Assembly: GCA_023422975.1 (NCBI GenBank)
Contig: JAFAGF010000232.1
Span: forward strand, 1 to 15,659
Direction: 5' to 3'
From: Pseudomonadota bacterium
GTDB taxonomy: Bacteria > Pseudomonadota > Gammaproteobacteria > Burkholderiales > Burkholderiaceae_C
Length of the DNA stretch: 15,659 nt
The notes under the pieces were generated by a model. It did not search any database. It was not told the origin of the DNA and worked only from the letters and a program-made list of their open reading frames with translations. Below, one piece after another: positions 6,096 to 13,529 of this stretch. Each line of letters starts with the position of its first letter. The stretch's first letter is position 1. The position numbers were made by a program, and so were the translations under genes.

Positions 6096-7766
6096 ATGTA
6101 TCCAGACAGCGGAAAATCAGGTGGTTTTTTCAACAAGGTGATGCACATGGTGCGCGGCAACCCGGTTGCCAGTGCCTCATCTTCTGATCCCGACAGTCTG
6201 AGTGCACGTGAAGTGCTGCAAGAGTCCATGGTGCGCAAGCGCCGCAATGAATCCATACGGCTGCATGAGTTTGCCCAACTGCGCTTGTTGCGCCAGCGCA
6301 ATGAGGTCGATGGGCAAGCCAGTGCCAGCCAAGCGGCCAAAGATGACGCGTTGTCTTCCCTGTTAGGTCAAGAGACGCGCAGCACGGAAACGTTGCAAAA
6401 AATTGATGCCATCGAGGCACAAATGTCTGGCCAGTGGTGGCGCAACCCTGCGCAGACGGGCGCCAAGGCAGATAAAACCGCCGTGCCGAAATCTCCCTCG
6501 GCGCGCCCCTCCGCAAATATTCCTGTGCTCGGAGAGGACAGCGTGGTGGAGCCCGCGGCACCGCCAATGTCTGCAGCGCAGTCGCTTCCAGGGAATATGC
6601 TGCCTCTGACGCCGGCGATACCTGCGCGGGTTGCTGCGGTGCCGCAGCCAGCAGCCGTTTTGCCTGCATCGCGCGTTTTTAAACCTCATCCTGATTTGGA
6701 AGAAGCCGCTATCTTGTTTGCCCATGGTGACATGGATGGCGCGCGCACCCGCTTGCTGGAGCAACTGGTGCAGGTGCTCAGCACCGAGGCGGTTGACGAA
6801 GAGAAAGCCGCCGTGCTGTGGCATGCCGTGCTGGACTTGTGCCGTGCAACCGGTGACGAAGAGGCGTTTGAGCCATTGGCGATTGACTATGCGGAGCACT
6901 TCGGGCGCTCTGCACCGCTGTGGTCATCGATGCCTGAGCGCATGGGCATGCCAGCTTTGCATGGTGCAGCCCGGCCCCATACGTCCAAACGGCAGTTTCA
7001 ATGGTCTTGTCCTTCGATGTTGACGGTGGGAGCAGTCACGGCTTTGCGTGCGGCGCAGGCAGACGCACCGCAGCCGTGGTCCATGTCGTGGTTGCGCTTG
7101 CAGTCCGTGGATGAGGCTGCGTTGACACCCTTGGCCCAATTGCTGGACGTCTGGTCGAACAGCCAGGGGCAGTTCGTGATGTCGGACGCGGGCAAGCTCT
7201 TGCAGTTGCTGGCGCAGCGCACGCCGGTCGGTGACAATGCTACCTCGGCTGCTTGGTGGGCATTGCGCATGGCCGTGCTACGCATGGTGGATCGCATGGA
7301 TGATTATGAGCAAGTGGCACTGGATTACTGTGTGACCTATGAGGTGTCGCCACCATCCTGGGTGGAGCCTCAGTGCCATTGCGTGGTGCAAGAGGAGGGC
7401 GAAGCGGATGTCTCCATCTTGCAAGAGGCATCGCTGCAGTCGGTGCATGCGCTGGCCCAGGGTGTGGTGCCTGTGCTCAAGGCAGGCACCATGCAAGGCG
7501 GTTTGGCGGGGGTGATTGAAGGCGATCCGCAGGCGTGGCTGGATGCCTTGACGGCGCAGGCCCAGCGCGGTCAGGTGCTGGAAGTAGGGTGTGAGAACTT
7601 GATTCGCCTGGATTTTGTGGCTGCAGGTGGCTTGCTCAACTGGGCGGCAGACATGCAAAACCAAGGCTATATCCTGCGCTTTACGCAGCTGCATCAGCTG
7701 GTCGCGGTGTTTTTTCACGTGATTGGCATTCAGGAACACGCGACGGTACAGGCCACGCTCGCCTGA
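6096..7766 (+). CDS. STAS-like domain protein with tandem helical/STAS-like units
   Basis: Function unknown; 556 residues with no signal peptide or membrane helix. Residues 1-75 include a short charged segment (RKRRNESIRLHEFAQLR). About 130-195 is Ala/Pro-rich linker. A helical, TPR-like part (about 198-280) ends in LAIDYAEHFGRSAPLW (261-276); a related block ends in VALDYCVTYEVSPPSW (407-422). After each comes a part that looks STAS-like: about 300-378, and about 440-550, the second clearer (LDFVAAGGLLNWAADMQNQG, then a helix with HQLVAVFF). I infer an internal duplication of about 146 residues. STAS domains are usually anti-sigma-antagonist or MlaB-like binding modules; the partner is unknown. 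ATG 6096 lacks a Shine-Dalgarno; ATG 6147 has AAGGTG 6 bases upstream. The gene sits between the dksA terminator and hslV. Confidence 0.7.
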   Translation: MYPDSGKSGGFFNKVMHMVRGNPVASASSSDPDSLSAREVLQESMVRKRRNESIRLHEFAQLRLLRQRNEVDGQASASQAAKDDALSSLLGQETRSTETLQKIDAIEAQMSGQWWRNPAQTGAKADKTAVPKSPSARPSANIPVLGEDSVVEPAAPPMSAAQSLPGNMLPLTPAIPARVAAVPQPAAVLPASRVFKPHPDLEEAAILFAHGDMDGARTRLLEQLVQVLSTEAVDEEKAAVLWHAVLDLCRATGDEEAFEPLAIDYAEHFGRSAPLWSSMPERMGMPALHGAARPHTSKRQFQWSCPSMLTVGAVTALRAAQADAPQPWSMSWLRLQSVDEAALTPLAQLLDVWSNSQGQFVMSDAGKLLQLLAQRTPVGDNATSAAWWALRMAVLRMVDRMDDYEQVALDYCVTYEVSPPSWVEPQCHCVVQEEGEADVSILQEASLQSVHALAQGVVPVLKAGTMQGGLAGVIEGDPQAWLDALTAQAQRGQVLEVGCENLIRLDFVAAGGLLNWAADMQNQGYILRFTQLHQLVAVFFHVIGIQEHATVQATLA

Positions 7767-7785
7767 GTCCATAAAAATGCAGAAT

Positions 7786-7818
7786 GGGCGCTTGTATTCA
7801 CAGGCGCAGCCCTTATCT
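7786..7818 (+). promoter_or_regulatory. Candidate heat-shock (sigma-32-like) promoter of hslV, overlapping a small dyad
   Basis: CTTGTAT (7791-7797), a 12-base gap, then CCCTTATCT (7810-7818) resembles the sigma-32 pattern CTTGAAA/CCCCATnT, which normally drives hslVU. It would start transcription only a few bases before the hslV ATG. The same bases form GGGC-GC (7786-7791) with GC-A-GCCC (7806-7812), a bulged 6-bp stem followed by TTATCT, so a weak terminator of the preceding gene is the competing reading. Confidence 0.35.
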
Positions 7819-7827
7819 GCGTAGGCT

Positions 7828-8400
7828 ATGGAACAGTATCACGGCACCACCATCATCAGCATCCGTCGCGAAACCCCCGAAGGCGTGCAAGTCGCCATCG
7901 GCGGTGACGGCCAAGTCACTCTGGGGCACATTGTGGTCAAGGGCACGGCGCGCAAGGTGCGCAAGCTTTACCACGGCAAGGTGCTGGCAGGTTTTGCCGG
8001 TGCCACGGCCGATGCTTTCACCCTGTTTGAGCGTTTTGAAGCCAAGCTGGAAAAGCACCAAGGCCACCTGACCCGTGCCGCCATTGAACTGACCAAAGAG
8101 TGGCGCACCGACCGCGTGCTGCGCAAGCTCGAAGCCATGCTGGCGGTGGCCGACCATTCCGCCTCGCTCATCATCACCGGCAACGGCGACGTGCTGGAGC
8201 CCGAGCAAGGCATTGTGGCGATTGGATCGGGCGGAGCGTATGCGCACTCTGCGGCCAAAGCGCTGCTGAACAACACCGATTTGTCCGCCCAAGACATCGT
8301 GAAAAAGTCGCTGGAGATTGCAGGCGAGCTGTGCATCTATACCAATATGAACCACACCATTGAGGTCTTGCCTACAGCGCCTGGCGCTGCAGTGGTTTAA
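7828..8400 (+). CDS. hslV: ATP-dependent protease subunit HslV (ClpQ)
   Basis: Proteasome-related threonine peptidase; two hexameric rings dock onto HslU to degrade misfolded and regulatory proteins in the cytoplasm. The translated product has 190 residues. The mature N-terminus TTIISIRR is preceded by MEQYHG, so Thr7 should be the nucleophile after removal of a six-residue propeptide; E. coli HslV has only the initiator Met before TT. Later motifs are typical: [38 protein letters not shown]. The start is fixed by an in-frame TAG at 7822-7824, just two codons upstream. Ribosome-site match is poor, consistent with a very short leader. hslU follows after 63 bases that contain a palindromic repeat. 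Confidence 0.97.
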   Translation: MEQYHGTTIISIRRETPEGVQVAIGGDGQVTLGHIVVKGTARKVRKLYHGKVLAGFAGATADAFTLFERFEAKLEKHQGHLTRAAIELTKEWRTDRVLRKLEAMLAVADHSASLIITGNGDVLEPEQGIVAIGSGGAYAHSAAKALLNNTDLSAQDIVKKSLEIAGELCIYTNMNHTIEVLPTAPGAAVV

Positions 8401-8406
8401 ATATTA

Positions 8407-8445
8407 ATAGCTGCTAGCGCTTGCTGCATAAGCGCTAGAGCCTGA
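8407..8445. repeat. Dispersed intergenic palindromic repeat, copy 2 (between hslV and hslU)
   Basis: Same 39-base element as 3832-3870 with four differences. Perfect arms CTAGCGCTT (8414-8422) and AAGCGCTAG (8430-8438) around a 7-base loop, extended by GCT (8410-8412) and AGC (8439-8441) past a bulged G, giving a 12-bp stem. It begins 6 bases after the hslV stop and ends 18 bases before the hslU start. No T-run follows. Confidence 0.8.
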
Positions 8446-8463
8446 TTTGACTGATATTTGCTT

Positions 8464-9783
8464 ATGTCCTCCATGACCCCCCAGGAAATTGTTTCCGAGC
8501 TGGACAACCACATCGTGGGCCAAGCGGCCGCTAAGCGTGCGGTGGCCATTGCTTTGCGCAACCGCTGGCGCCGCCAGCAGGTGGCGGATGGCCTGTGCCA
8601 AGAGATCACACCCAAGAACATCTTGATGATTGGCCCCACTGGCGTGGGCAAGACCGAGATTGCCCGCCGTTTGGCGCGCTTGGCGGATGCACCCTTCATC
8701 AAGGTGGAAGCCACCAAGTTCACCGAAGTGGGTTATGTGGGCAAGGATGTGGATTCCATCATCCGTGACTTGGCCGAGATTGCCGTCAAGCAAGCGCGCG
8801 AGAGCGAGATGAAAAAGCTGCGCATGCGTGCAGAAGATGCCGCAGAAGACCGCGTGCTGGATGTGCTGCTGCCCTCCGCGCGCACGGGCGATGCACCAGC
8901 CGAGGACAACAGCACACGCCAAATCTTCCGCAAAAAGCTGCGCGAAGGGCAGTTGGACGACAAAGAGATTGAGATTGATTTGGCCGAAGCCAAGCCTCAG
9001 CTCGAAATCATGGGTCCTCAAGGTATGGAAGAGATGACCGAGCAGCTGCGCGGCATGTTCAGCCAAATGGGGCCAGAGCGCCGCAAGACGCGCAAGCTCA
9101 AAATCAAAGACGCTTTAAAGCAATTGGTGGACGAAGAGGCCGCCAAGCTGGTCAACGAAGAAGAGACCAAGAGCCGTGCCATTGCCAATCTGGAGCAAAA
9201 CGGGATTGTTTTTATCGACGAAATTGACAAGGTGGCCACACGCCAGGAAGCCAGTGGTTCTGACATCTCACGCCAAGGTGTACAGCGCGATTTGTTGCCC
9301 TTGGTGGAAGGCACCACGGTGTCCACCAAGTACGGCATGGTCAAGACCGACCACATCTTGTTCATTGCCTCCGGAGCTTTTCACCTGTCCAAGCCCAGCG
9401 ACTTGATTCCGGAGTTGCAAGGCCGTTTCCCGATCCGTGTGGAACTGCAATCGTTGTCGGTGCAGGACTTTGAGGCCATCCTCACGCAGACCCATGCATC
9501 ACTGACCAAGCAGTATCAGGCGCTGCTGGAAACCGAAGGTGTGAAGCTGGCCTTCACGCCAGATGGCATCACCCGGTTGGCCTACACCGCTTTCACCGTG
9601 AACGAGCGTACCGAAAATATTGGTGCGCGACGCTTGTCAACGGTGATGGAGCGTTTGCTGGATGAGGTGAGCTTTGATGCCGTCAAACTGGCAGGGCAGA
9701 CGGTCACCATTGACGCGGCGTATGTGGACGCACGCCTGCAAATGCTGAGCCAGGACGAAGATTTGTCGAGATACATCCTGTAA
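8464..9783 (+). CDS. hslU: ATP-dependent protease ATPase subunit HslU (ClpY)
   Basis: AAA+ unfoldase that feeds substrates to HslV; 439 residues, E. coli has 443. The start [20 protein letters not shown] matches the family N-terminus and fixes ATG 8464; TTG 8458 is two codons upstream and unlikely. Walker A GPTGVGKT lies at 57-64, the same numbering as in E. coli. The I domain (about 110-230) carries the usual charged helices. Walker B IVFIDE ends at Asp252-Glu253. The C-terminus EDLSRYIL is the conserved tail that inserts into HslV. No clear Shine-Dalgarno precedes the ATG, since the palindromic repeat and an AT-rich spacer fill the gap, so translation may depend on coupling or an unusual initiation context. 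A strong terminator follows. Confidence 0.97.
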   Translation: MSSMTPQEIVSELDNHIVGQAAAKRAVAIALRNRWRRQQVADGLCQEITPKNILMIGPTGVGKTEIARRLARLADAPFIKVEATKFTEVGYVGKDVDSIIRDLAEIAVKQARESEMKKLRMRAEDAAEDRVLDVLLPSARTGDAPAEDNSTRQIFRKKLREGQLDDKEIEIDLAEAKPQLEIMGPQGMEEMTEQLRGMFSQMGPERRKTRKLKIKDALKQLVDEEAAKLVNEEETKSRAIANLEQNGIVFIDEIDKVATRQEASGSDISRQGVQRDLLPLVEGTTVSTKYGMVKTDHILFIASGAFHLSKPSDLIPELQGRFPIRVELQSLSVQDFEAILTQTHASLTKQYQALLETEGVKLAFTPDGITRLAYTAFTVNERTENIGARRLSTVMERLLDEVSFDAVKLAGQTVTIDAAYVDARLQMLSQDEDLSRYIL

Positions 9784-9801
9784 CTAAAGTTTTGCCAATC
9801 C

Positions 9802-9843
9802 ATCCCCCTTGGTGATGACCTTTCACCATGGGGGATTTGTTTT
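9802..9843 (+). terminator. Rho-independent terminator after hslU
   Basis: ATCCCCC (9802-9808) pairs with GGGGGAT (9830-9836), and TGGTG (9810-9814) with CACCA (9824-9828), with one T/T mismatch between the two helices and a 9-base loop. TTGTTTT follows. This 12-bp stem with T-run is the clearest terminator in the window and separates hslVU from the dcw cluster. Confidence 0.85.
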
Positions 9844-9902
9844 GATAAAGAACGTAAAAGGGATGTAGGACAGCTTTGTACTGCCGATGAGTGGTTAAGC
9901 CT

Positions 9903-9938
9903 TTGAATACAAAAGACTTTTTGATATTTTGTATTTAA
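9903..9938. promoter_or_regulatory. AT-rich inverted repeat upstream of mraZ
   Basis: AATACAAAA (9906-9914) and TTTTGTATT (9927-9935) are a perfect 9-base inverted repeat with a 12-base spacer; a G/T pair and two T-A pairs extend it to 9903-9938. It lies about 170-200 bases upstream of mraZ, in the most AT-rich part of the window. It could be an operator, a curved upstream element or a second hairpin; no regulator can be named. Confidence 0.4.
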
Positions 9939-10009
9939 TTTTTACTTTCTAAGTCATTGATTTCATTGCAAATGTTTGTGAAGGCCCTAGTGGCGTAGCC
10001 TGAATTTGC

Positions 10010-10018
10010 TGCTACAGT
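10010..10018 (+). promoter_or_regulatory. Candidate extended -10 promoter for the dcw cluster
   Basis: TG-C-TACAGT (10010-10018) fits the extended -10 form TGnTATAAT at 4 of 6 hexamer positions. The -35 position (about 9990-9995) is GTGGCG, a poor match, which extended -10 promoters tolerate. The start site would be near 10025, inside the MraZ boxes, as expected for autorepression. Confidence 0.35.
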
Positions 10019-10050
10019 GCAAAAAAGTGCAATTAAGTGGTGAAAGTTGC
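10014..10050 (+). promoter_or_regulatory. MraZ operator: direct repeats with 10-base period
   Basis: AGTGC at 10016, AGTGC at 10026 and AGTGG at 10036 are separated by exactly five bases, with a degenerate GTTGC at 10046 in the same register. MraZ is known to bind arrays of short GTG-containing repeats with 5-base gaps upstream of mraZ (GTGGG in E. coli, AAAGTG-type in mollicutes). The array ends 55 bases before the mraZ start and overlaps the best promoter candidate. Confidence 0.75.
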
Positions 10051-10056
10051 CTGAAA

Positions 10057-10072
10057 CGTCCTGTGAAGGACG
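10057..10072 (+). promoter_or_regulatory. mraZ leader hairpin with GNRA-type loop
   Basis: CGTCCT (10057-10062), loop GTGA, AGGACG (10067-10072): six perfect base pairs closed by a GNRA tetraloop. GCCT (10049-10052) and AGGC (10077-10080) could add a lower helix across a 4x4 internal loop. No T-run follows. It sits between the MraZ boxes and the mraZ start and would be in the 5' untranslated RNA. Confidence 0.4.
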
Positions 10073-10105
10073 CCCAAGGCCCAAGCAAACGGGGTGTGAT
10101 CGATC

Positions 10106-10534
10106 GTGTTTCAAGGGGCTTCTTCGCTGAATCTCGATGGCAAGGGCCGGTTATCCATACCGACCCGGCATCGTGACGCCCTGATTTCCCAAGCACAAGG
10201 CCAAGTCACCATCACCAAACATCCCCATGGATGCCTGATGCTCTTTCCCCGTTCTGAATGGTTGCTGTTTCGCGAGCGCATTGGCCAGTTGCCAATGTCG
10301 GCGCAATGGTGGAAGCGCATCTTTTTGGGCAATGCCATGGATGTCGACATGGACGGCACAGGTCGCGTCTTAGTTTCGCCCGAGTTGCGCCAAGCCGTGG
10401 GCCTGGATCGTGAAGTGATCTTGCTCGGTATGGGCAATCACTTTGAGCTTTGGGACAAAGCCACTTATGAAGCCCATGAGGCGCAAGCCATGCAAGCGCC
10501 CATGCCCGACGTATTTCAAGATTTCGCTTTCTAA
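10106..10534 (+). CDS. mraZ: Transcriptional regulator MraZ
   Basis: AbrB-fold DNA-binding protein that represses its own dcw operon; 142 residues. The two family DxxxR motifs are present: D11-GKG-R15 and D83-GTG-R87, each followed by the swapped-hairpin segment ([20 protein letters not shown]). GTG 10106 is the start because [15 protein letters not shown] matches the family N-terminus exactly; GGGG (10091-10094) is a distant ribosome site, and GATCGATC lies directly before the codon. MraZ normally assembles into rings that bind repeated boxes, and such boxes are visible at 10014-10050. rsmH, which counteracts MraZ effects in E. coli, begins 10 bases after the stop. Confidence 0.97.
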   Translation: MFQGASSLNLDGKGRLSIPTRHRDALISQAQGQVTITKHPHGCLMLFPRSEWLLFRERIGQLPMSAQWWKRIFLGNAMDVDMDGTGRVLVSPELRQAVGLDREVILLGMGNHFELWDKATYEAHEAQAMQAPMPDVFQDFAF

Positions 10535-10544
10535 AGGGTGCGCT

Positions 10545-11471
10545 TTGAATCAGCCCCTCCAACACATCACTGTTTTATTGAACGAGGCGGTAGACGCCTT
10601 GTTGGGAAATGATCCTTCTGCTGTCAATGGCACTTATGTTGATGGTACTTTTGGCCGAGGAGGCCACTCAAGACTCATCCTCTCCAGGCTCAGCCCGCAG
10701 GGCAGGCTGATCGCTTTTGATAAAGACCCATTGGCAATTGCAGAAGCCGGGCGTATCGAAGACGCCCGTTTTTCTATTCGTCATGAAGGGTTTCGCAACC
10801 TCTGTGAGCTGCCTGACGCCAGTGCGGATGGCATCTTGATGGACTTGGGGGTGAGTTCCCCCCAGATTGACCAAGCAGACCGTGGCTTCAGCTTCCGGTT
10901 TGATGGCCCTTTGGATATGCGCATGGATACCACGCGTGGCCAAAGTGTGACGCAGTGGCTGGCTGAAGCTGAAGTGCAGCAGATCACCGATGTGATCCGT
11001 GACTATGGTGAAGAACGTATGGCGTTTCCTATTGCGAAGGCCATCGTGGCGCACCGTGAAGCCAATGGACCCTTGCAAACCACGACGGACTTGTCGAACT
11101 TGGTCGGCAAAATTGTGAAAACCCGCGATGGTCAAAACCCCGCCACCCGCACCTTCCAAGCGCTGCGCATTTTTATCAATGCAGAATTGGTGGAGTTGGA
11201 GGAAGCGCTGGCCGCCAGCCTGCGGGTGCTCAAACCGGGCGGTCGTTTGGCGGTGATCAGCTTTCATTCGCTGGAAGATCGTATCGTCAAGCAGTTTATT
11301 GCGGAGCACTCCAAAGAGGTCTATGACCGCCGCACACCGTTTGCACAGCCCAAGCCCATGCGTTTGAAGGCCTTGGAGCGTATCAAGCCCAGCAAGGCAG
11401 AAGTTGATGCCAACCCGCGCTCGCGCAGTGCCGTGATGCGCGTGGCCGAACGTACTGAGGTGCCTGCATGA
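10545..11471 (+). CDS. rsmH: 16S rRNA (cytosine(1402)-N4)-methyltransferase RsmH (MraW)
   Basis: Transfers a methyl group from S-adenosylmethionine to N4 of C1402 in the ribosomal decoding centre. TTG at 10545 is the chosen start: AAGGG (10534-10538) lies 6 bases before it and the protein then begins [16 protein letters not shown], the usual family start; any upstream start would run into mraZ. Length is 308 residues, E. coli 313. The SAM-binding loop [10 protein letters not shown] begins at Asp33; later signatures are [20 protein letters not shown], and [14 protein letters not shown] near the C-terminus. It is the second gene of the dcw operon, and its final bases overlap a tiny ORF (11468-11521). 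Confidence 0.97.
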   Translation: MNQPLQHITVLLNEAVDALLGNDPSAVNGTYVDGTFGRGGHSRLILSRLSPQGRLIAFDKDPLAIAEAGRIEDARFSIRHEGFRNLCELPDASADGILMDLGVSSPQIDQADRGFSFRFDGPLDMRMDTTRGQSVTQWLAEAEVQQITDVIRDYGEERMAFPIAKAIVAHREANGPLQTTTDLSNLVGKIVKTRDGQNPATRTFQALRIFINAELVELEEALAASLRVLKPGGRLAVISFHSLEDRIVKQFIAEHSKEVYDRRTPFAQPKPMRLKALERIKPSKAEVDANPRSRSAVMRVAERTEVPA

Positions 11472-11521
11472 CATCCCGTGTACGGCTGCACCAGACAAGG
11501 AGGGGCCTATGCTGCGCCTGA
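11468..11521 (+). CDS. Possible 17-residue ORF overlapping rsmH end and ftsL start
   Basis: ATG at 11468 overlaps the rsmH stop as ATGA, has GAGG (11457-11460) 7 bases upstream, and runs 17 codons to TGA at 11519-11521. It is in a different frame from both neighbours and passes through the ftsL Shine-Dalgarno and start. The peptide ([17 protein letters not shown]) has no recognisable domain. It could be a coupling or leader ORF that modulates ftsL translation, or chance. No in-frame upstream start exists for ftsL that would explain this ATG. Confidence 0.3.
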   Translation: MTSRVRLHQTRRGLCCA

Positions 11522-11790
11522 ACTTCTTGTTGTTGGTCTCCGTGATGTTGAGTGCGTTGTATCTTGTGCAAACCCAGTACGAGTCTCGCCGTCTGTTTAC
11601 CGACTTGCACCGCGCCACCAATGAGTCTCGCAACTTGGAGACGGAATACCAGCGCCTCCAAGTGGAGCTGCGCGCGCAATCTTCGCCTTCTCGCATTGAA
11701 TCCTTGGCGGTAGCGCAGGGCCTGCAGGGCGCATCTCCTGCAATCACCCATTACGTGCGTGATACCCAACAGGCTGGAGGTGTGCAGTGA
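11509..11790 (+). CDS. ftsL: Cell division protein FtsL
   Basis: Small bitopic divisome protein that joins FtsB and FtsQ and activates FtsW-FtsI; 93 residues. A short cytoplasmic start (MLRLN) is followed by one membrane helix (about 5-21, FLLLVSVMLSALYLV), then a periplasmic coiled coil (about 22-62, with YESRRLFTDLHRATNESRN) and a C-terminal segment with the typical IESLAVAQGL. ATG 11509 has a very strong Shine-Dalgarno (AAGGAGG, 11498-11504). Location between rsmH and ftsI is diagnostic. The stop overlaps the ftsI GTG by four bases (GTGA), suggesting translational coupling. The first cytoplasmic residues overlap the small ORF at 11468-11521. Confidence 0.94.
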   Translation: MLRLNFLLLVSVMLSALYLVQTQYESRRLFTDLHRATNESRNLETEYQRLQVELRAQSSPSRIESLAVAQGLQGASPAITHYVRDTQQAGGVQ

Positions 11791-13529
11791 GGCGCGGCCT
11801 GAACTATGCATCCAGCCCGTTGCTGGCCAGTAAAACACCGGCATGGCGCAGCAAGTTTGTGATGGCTTGCGTGGTGTTCGCATTCACCGGCTTGGCTGCG
11901 CGTGCAGCCTGGGTGCAGGTGATTGATAACGATTTCTTTCTGCGTCAAGGCGAAGTGCGTTTCGCGCGCACCTTGGAGTTATCTGCCAACCGTGGCCGTA
12001 TTTTGGATCGCCATGGTTTGATCTTGGCATCCAGCGTGCCTGCTGCCAGTATTTGGTCGATTCCTGAAGACGTAGAGAAGAATACGCCCGAGGATTTGGC
12101 TAAGCTGCCCCAATTGGCGAAGTTGATGGATATGCCTTTAGAGCAGCTTAAGAAAAAGCTGGCAGAGGACAAGAGCTTTGTCTGGGTGAAGCGCCAGTTG
12201 GACTGGGATGTGGGTCTGCAGATCAAGGCGCTGGGCATCAAAGGCATTTACCAGTCACGCGAATACAAACGACAGTACCCGGAAGGGGAGTCGGCAGCCC
12301 ACATCGTCGGTTTTACCAATGTGGAAGACAAGGGCCAAGAAGGCATGGAACTGGCCTTTGAAAAAGACTTGGCGGGCAAGATGGGTTCGCGCCGCGTGAT
12401 CAAAGACCGCATGGGACGTGTGGTGGAGGGCGTGGGGGAAGAAATCCCACCCATTGATGGTCGTGATATTCAGCTGTCCATCGACAGCAAAATTCAGTTT
12501 TTTGCCTATCAGAAGCTCAAGGACCAGGTCATTGCGCACAAGGCCGTCGGTGGCACGGTGGTGGTGATGGATGCCAAAACGGGGGAGCTTTTGGCGCTGG
12601 CCAATTACCCGAGTTTCAACCCCTCCAATCGCAAGCGCTTGACGGGTGAGCAATTGCGCAACCGCGCGATTACGGATGTGTTTGAGCCAGGGTCCACCAT
12701 CAAACCTATTACGGTAGGGGTGGCGCTGGAGAGTGGAAAAGTCCGGCCCACTACGACGATTGATACCACCCCCGGTCGAATCAATGTGACAGGCTCCACC
12801 ATTTCTGACACCAAAAACTACGGTGTGTTGACCGTGGAAGGTGTCATTCAGAAATCCTCGAACGTGGGAACTACCAAAATCTCGCAGCAGTTGACGGCCA
12901 AAGAGATGTGGGAAACCTTCTCTGCGGTGGGTTTTGGACAAAAGCCGCAAATTTCTTTCCCTGGCGCTGCAAGTGGTCGCTTGCGGCCGTATAAAACCTG
13001 GCGTCCTGTAGAGCAGGCCACCATGTCATATGGCTATGGTTTGTCAGCCAGCTTGCTGCAGATGGCGCGCTCTTACACCGTGTTCTCCAATGGCGGCAAT
13101 GTGATCCCTGCCACCATGCTCAAGCTGGACAAACCACCGGTTGGCGTGCCCGTGTTTTCGGAGCGTACCGCAGAGCAAGTGCGCAAGATGCTGGCTTTGG
13201 CCACAGGCCCCGGTGGCACGGGCCAGCGGGCACAGACGGTGGGTTATTCCGTCGGCGGCAAGTCGGGTACCGCCCGCAAGCAGGTCGGTAAAAACTATGC
13301 CGCAGGAAAATACCGCGCTTGGTTTACCGGCATGGCGCCGATTGAAAATCCGCGCGTAATTGTGGCGGTGATGGTCGATGAGCCCAGCAACGGCACCATC
13401 TACGGTGGTGCAGTGGCCGCGCCTGTCTTCAGCACGGTGGTTCAGCAGAGTTTGCGACTTTTGGGTGTGGCTCCTGACATGGCGGTACAGCCCCAAATCG
13501 TAGCTAACCCTGTGGAGGAGTCGCTGTGA
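11787..13529 (+). CDS. ftsI: Peptidoglycan D,D-transpeptidase FtsI (PBP3)
   Basis: Septal class B penicillin-binding protein that cross-links peptidoglycan with FtsW; inner membrane with periplasmic catalytic domain; 580 residues. A cytoplasmic N-terminus precedes a membrane anchor (about 24-45, FVMACVVFAFTGLAARAAWV). The pedestal region carries RGRILDRHG and, later, the QYPEGESAAHIVGF segment. The transpeptidase motifs are intact: S303-T-I-K306, S357-S-N359 and K492-S-G-T495. GTG 11787 overlaps the ftsL stop and has GGAGG (11775-11779) upstream. The end overlaps murE by four bases. No additional penicillin-binding or PASTA domain is present, as expected for a Gram-negative PBP3. Nothing odd besides the GTG start. 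Confidence 0.97.
   Translation: MRRGLNYASSPLLASKTPAWRSKFVMACVVFAFTGLAARAAWVQVIDNDFFLRQGEVRFARTLELSANRGRILDRHGLILASSVPAASIWSIPEDVEKNTPEDLAKLPQLAKLMDMPLEQLKKKLAEDKSFVWVKRQLDWDVGLQIKALGIKGIYQSREYKRQYPEGESAAHIVGFTNVEDKGQEGMELAFEKDLAGKMGSRRVIKDRMGRVVEGVGEEIPPIDGRDIQLSIDSKIQFFAYQKLKDQVIAHKAVGGTVVVMDAKTGELLALANYPSFNPSNRKRLTGEQLRNRAITDVFEPGSTIKPITVGVALESGKVRPTTTIDTTPGRINVTGSTISDTKNYGVLTVEGVIQKSSNVGTTKISQQLTAKEMWETFSAVGFGQKPQISFPGAASGRLRPYKTWRPVEQATMSYGYGLSASLLQMARSYTVFSNGGNVIPATMLKLDKPPVGVPVFSERTAEQVRKMLALATGPGGTGQRAQTVGYSVGGKSGTARKQVGKNYAAGKYRAWFTGMAPIENPRVIVAVMVDEPSNGTIYGGAVAAPVFSTVVQQSLRLLGVAPDMAVQPQIVANPVEESL

Larger units (their letters stand above)
9784..10105 (+). other. 322-base intergenic control region between hslU and mraZ
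   Basis: Contents in order: hslU terminator (9802-9843); a stretch with nothing recognisable (9844-9900); an AT-rich tract (about 9900-9980) holding a long dyad and several weak promoter-like hexamers such as TTGATA 9921 with TACTTT 9943, 16 bases apart; an extended -10 candidate (10010-10018); MraZ boxes (10014-10050); a leader hairpin (10057-10072); and GATCGATC (10098-10105) immediately before the mraZ GTG. No ORF or RNA gene is supported. Confidence 0.8.

Noticed and set aside
10098..10105. GATCGATC palindrome directly before the mraZ start, a possible Dam-methylation or SeqA-type control site
   Set aside because: A single 8-base palindrome with two overlapping GATC sites; no evidence of Dam in this lineage and expected by chance at this length.
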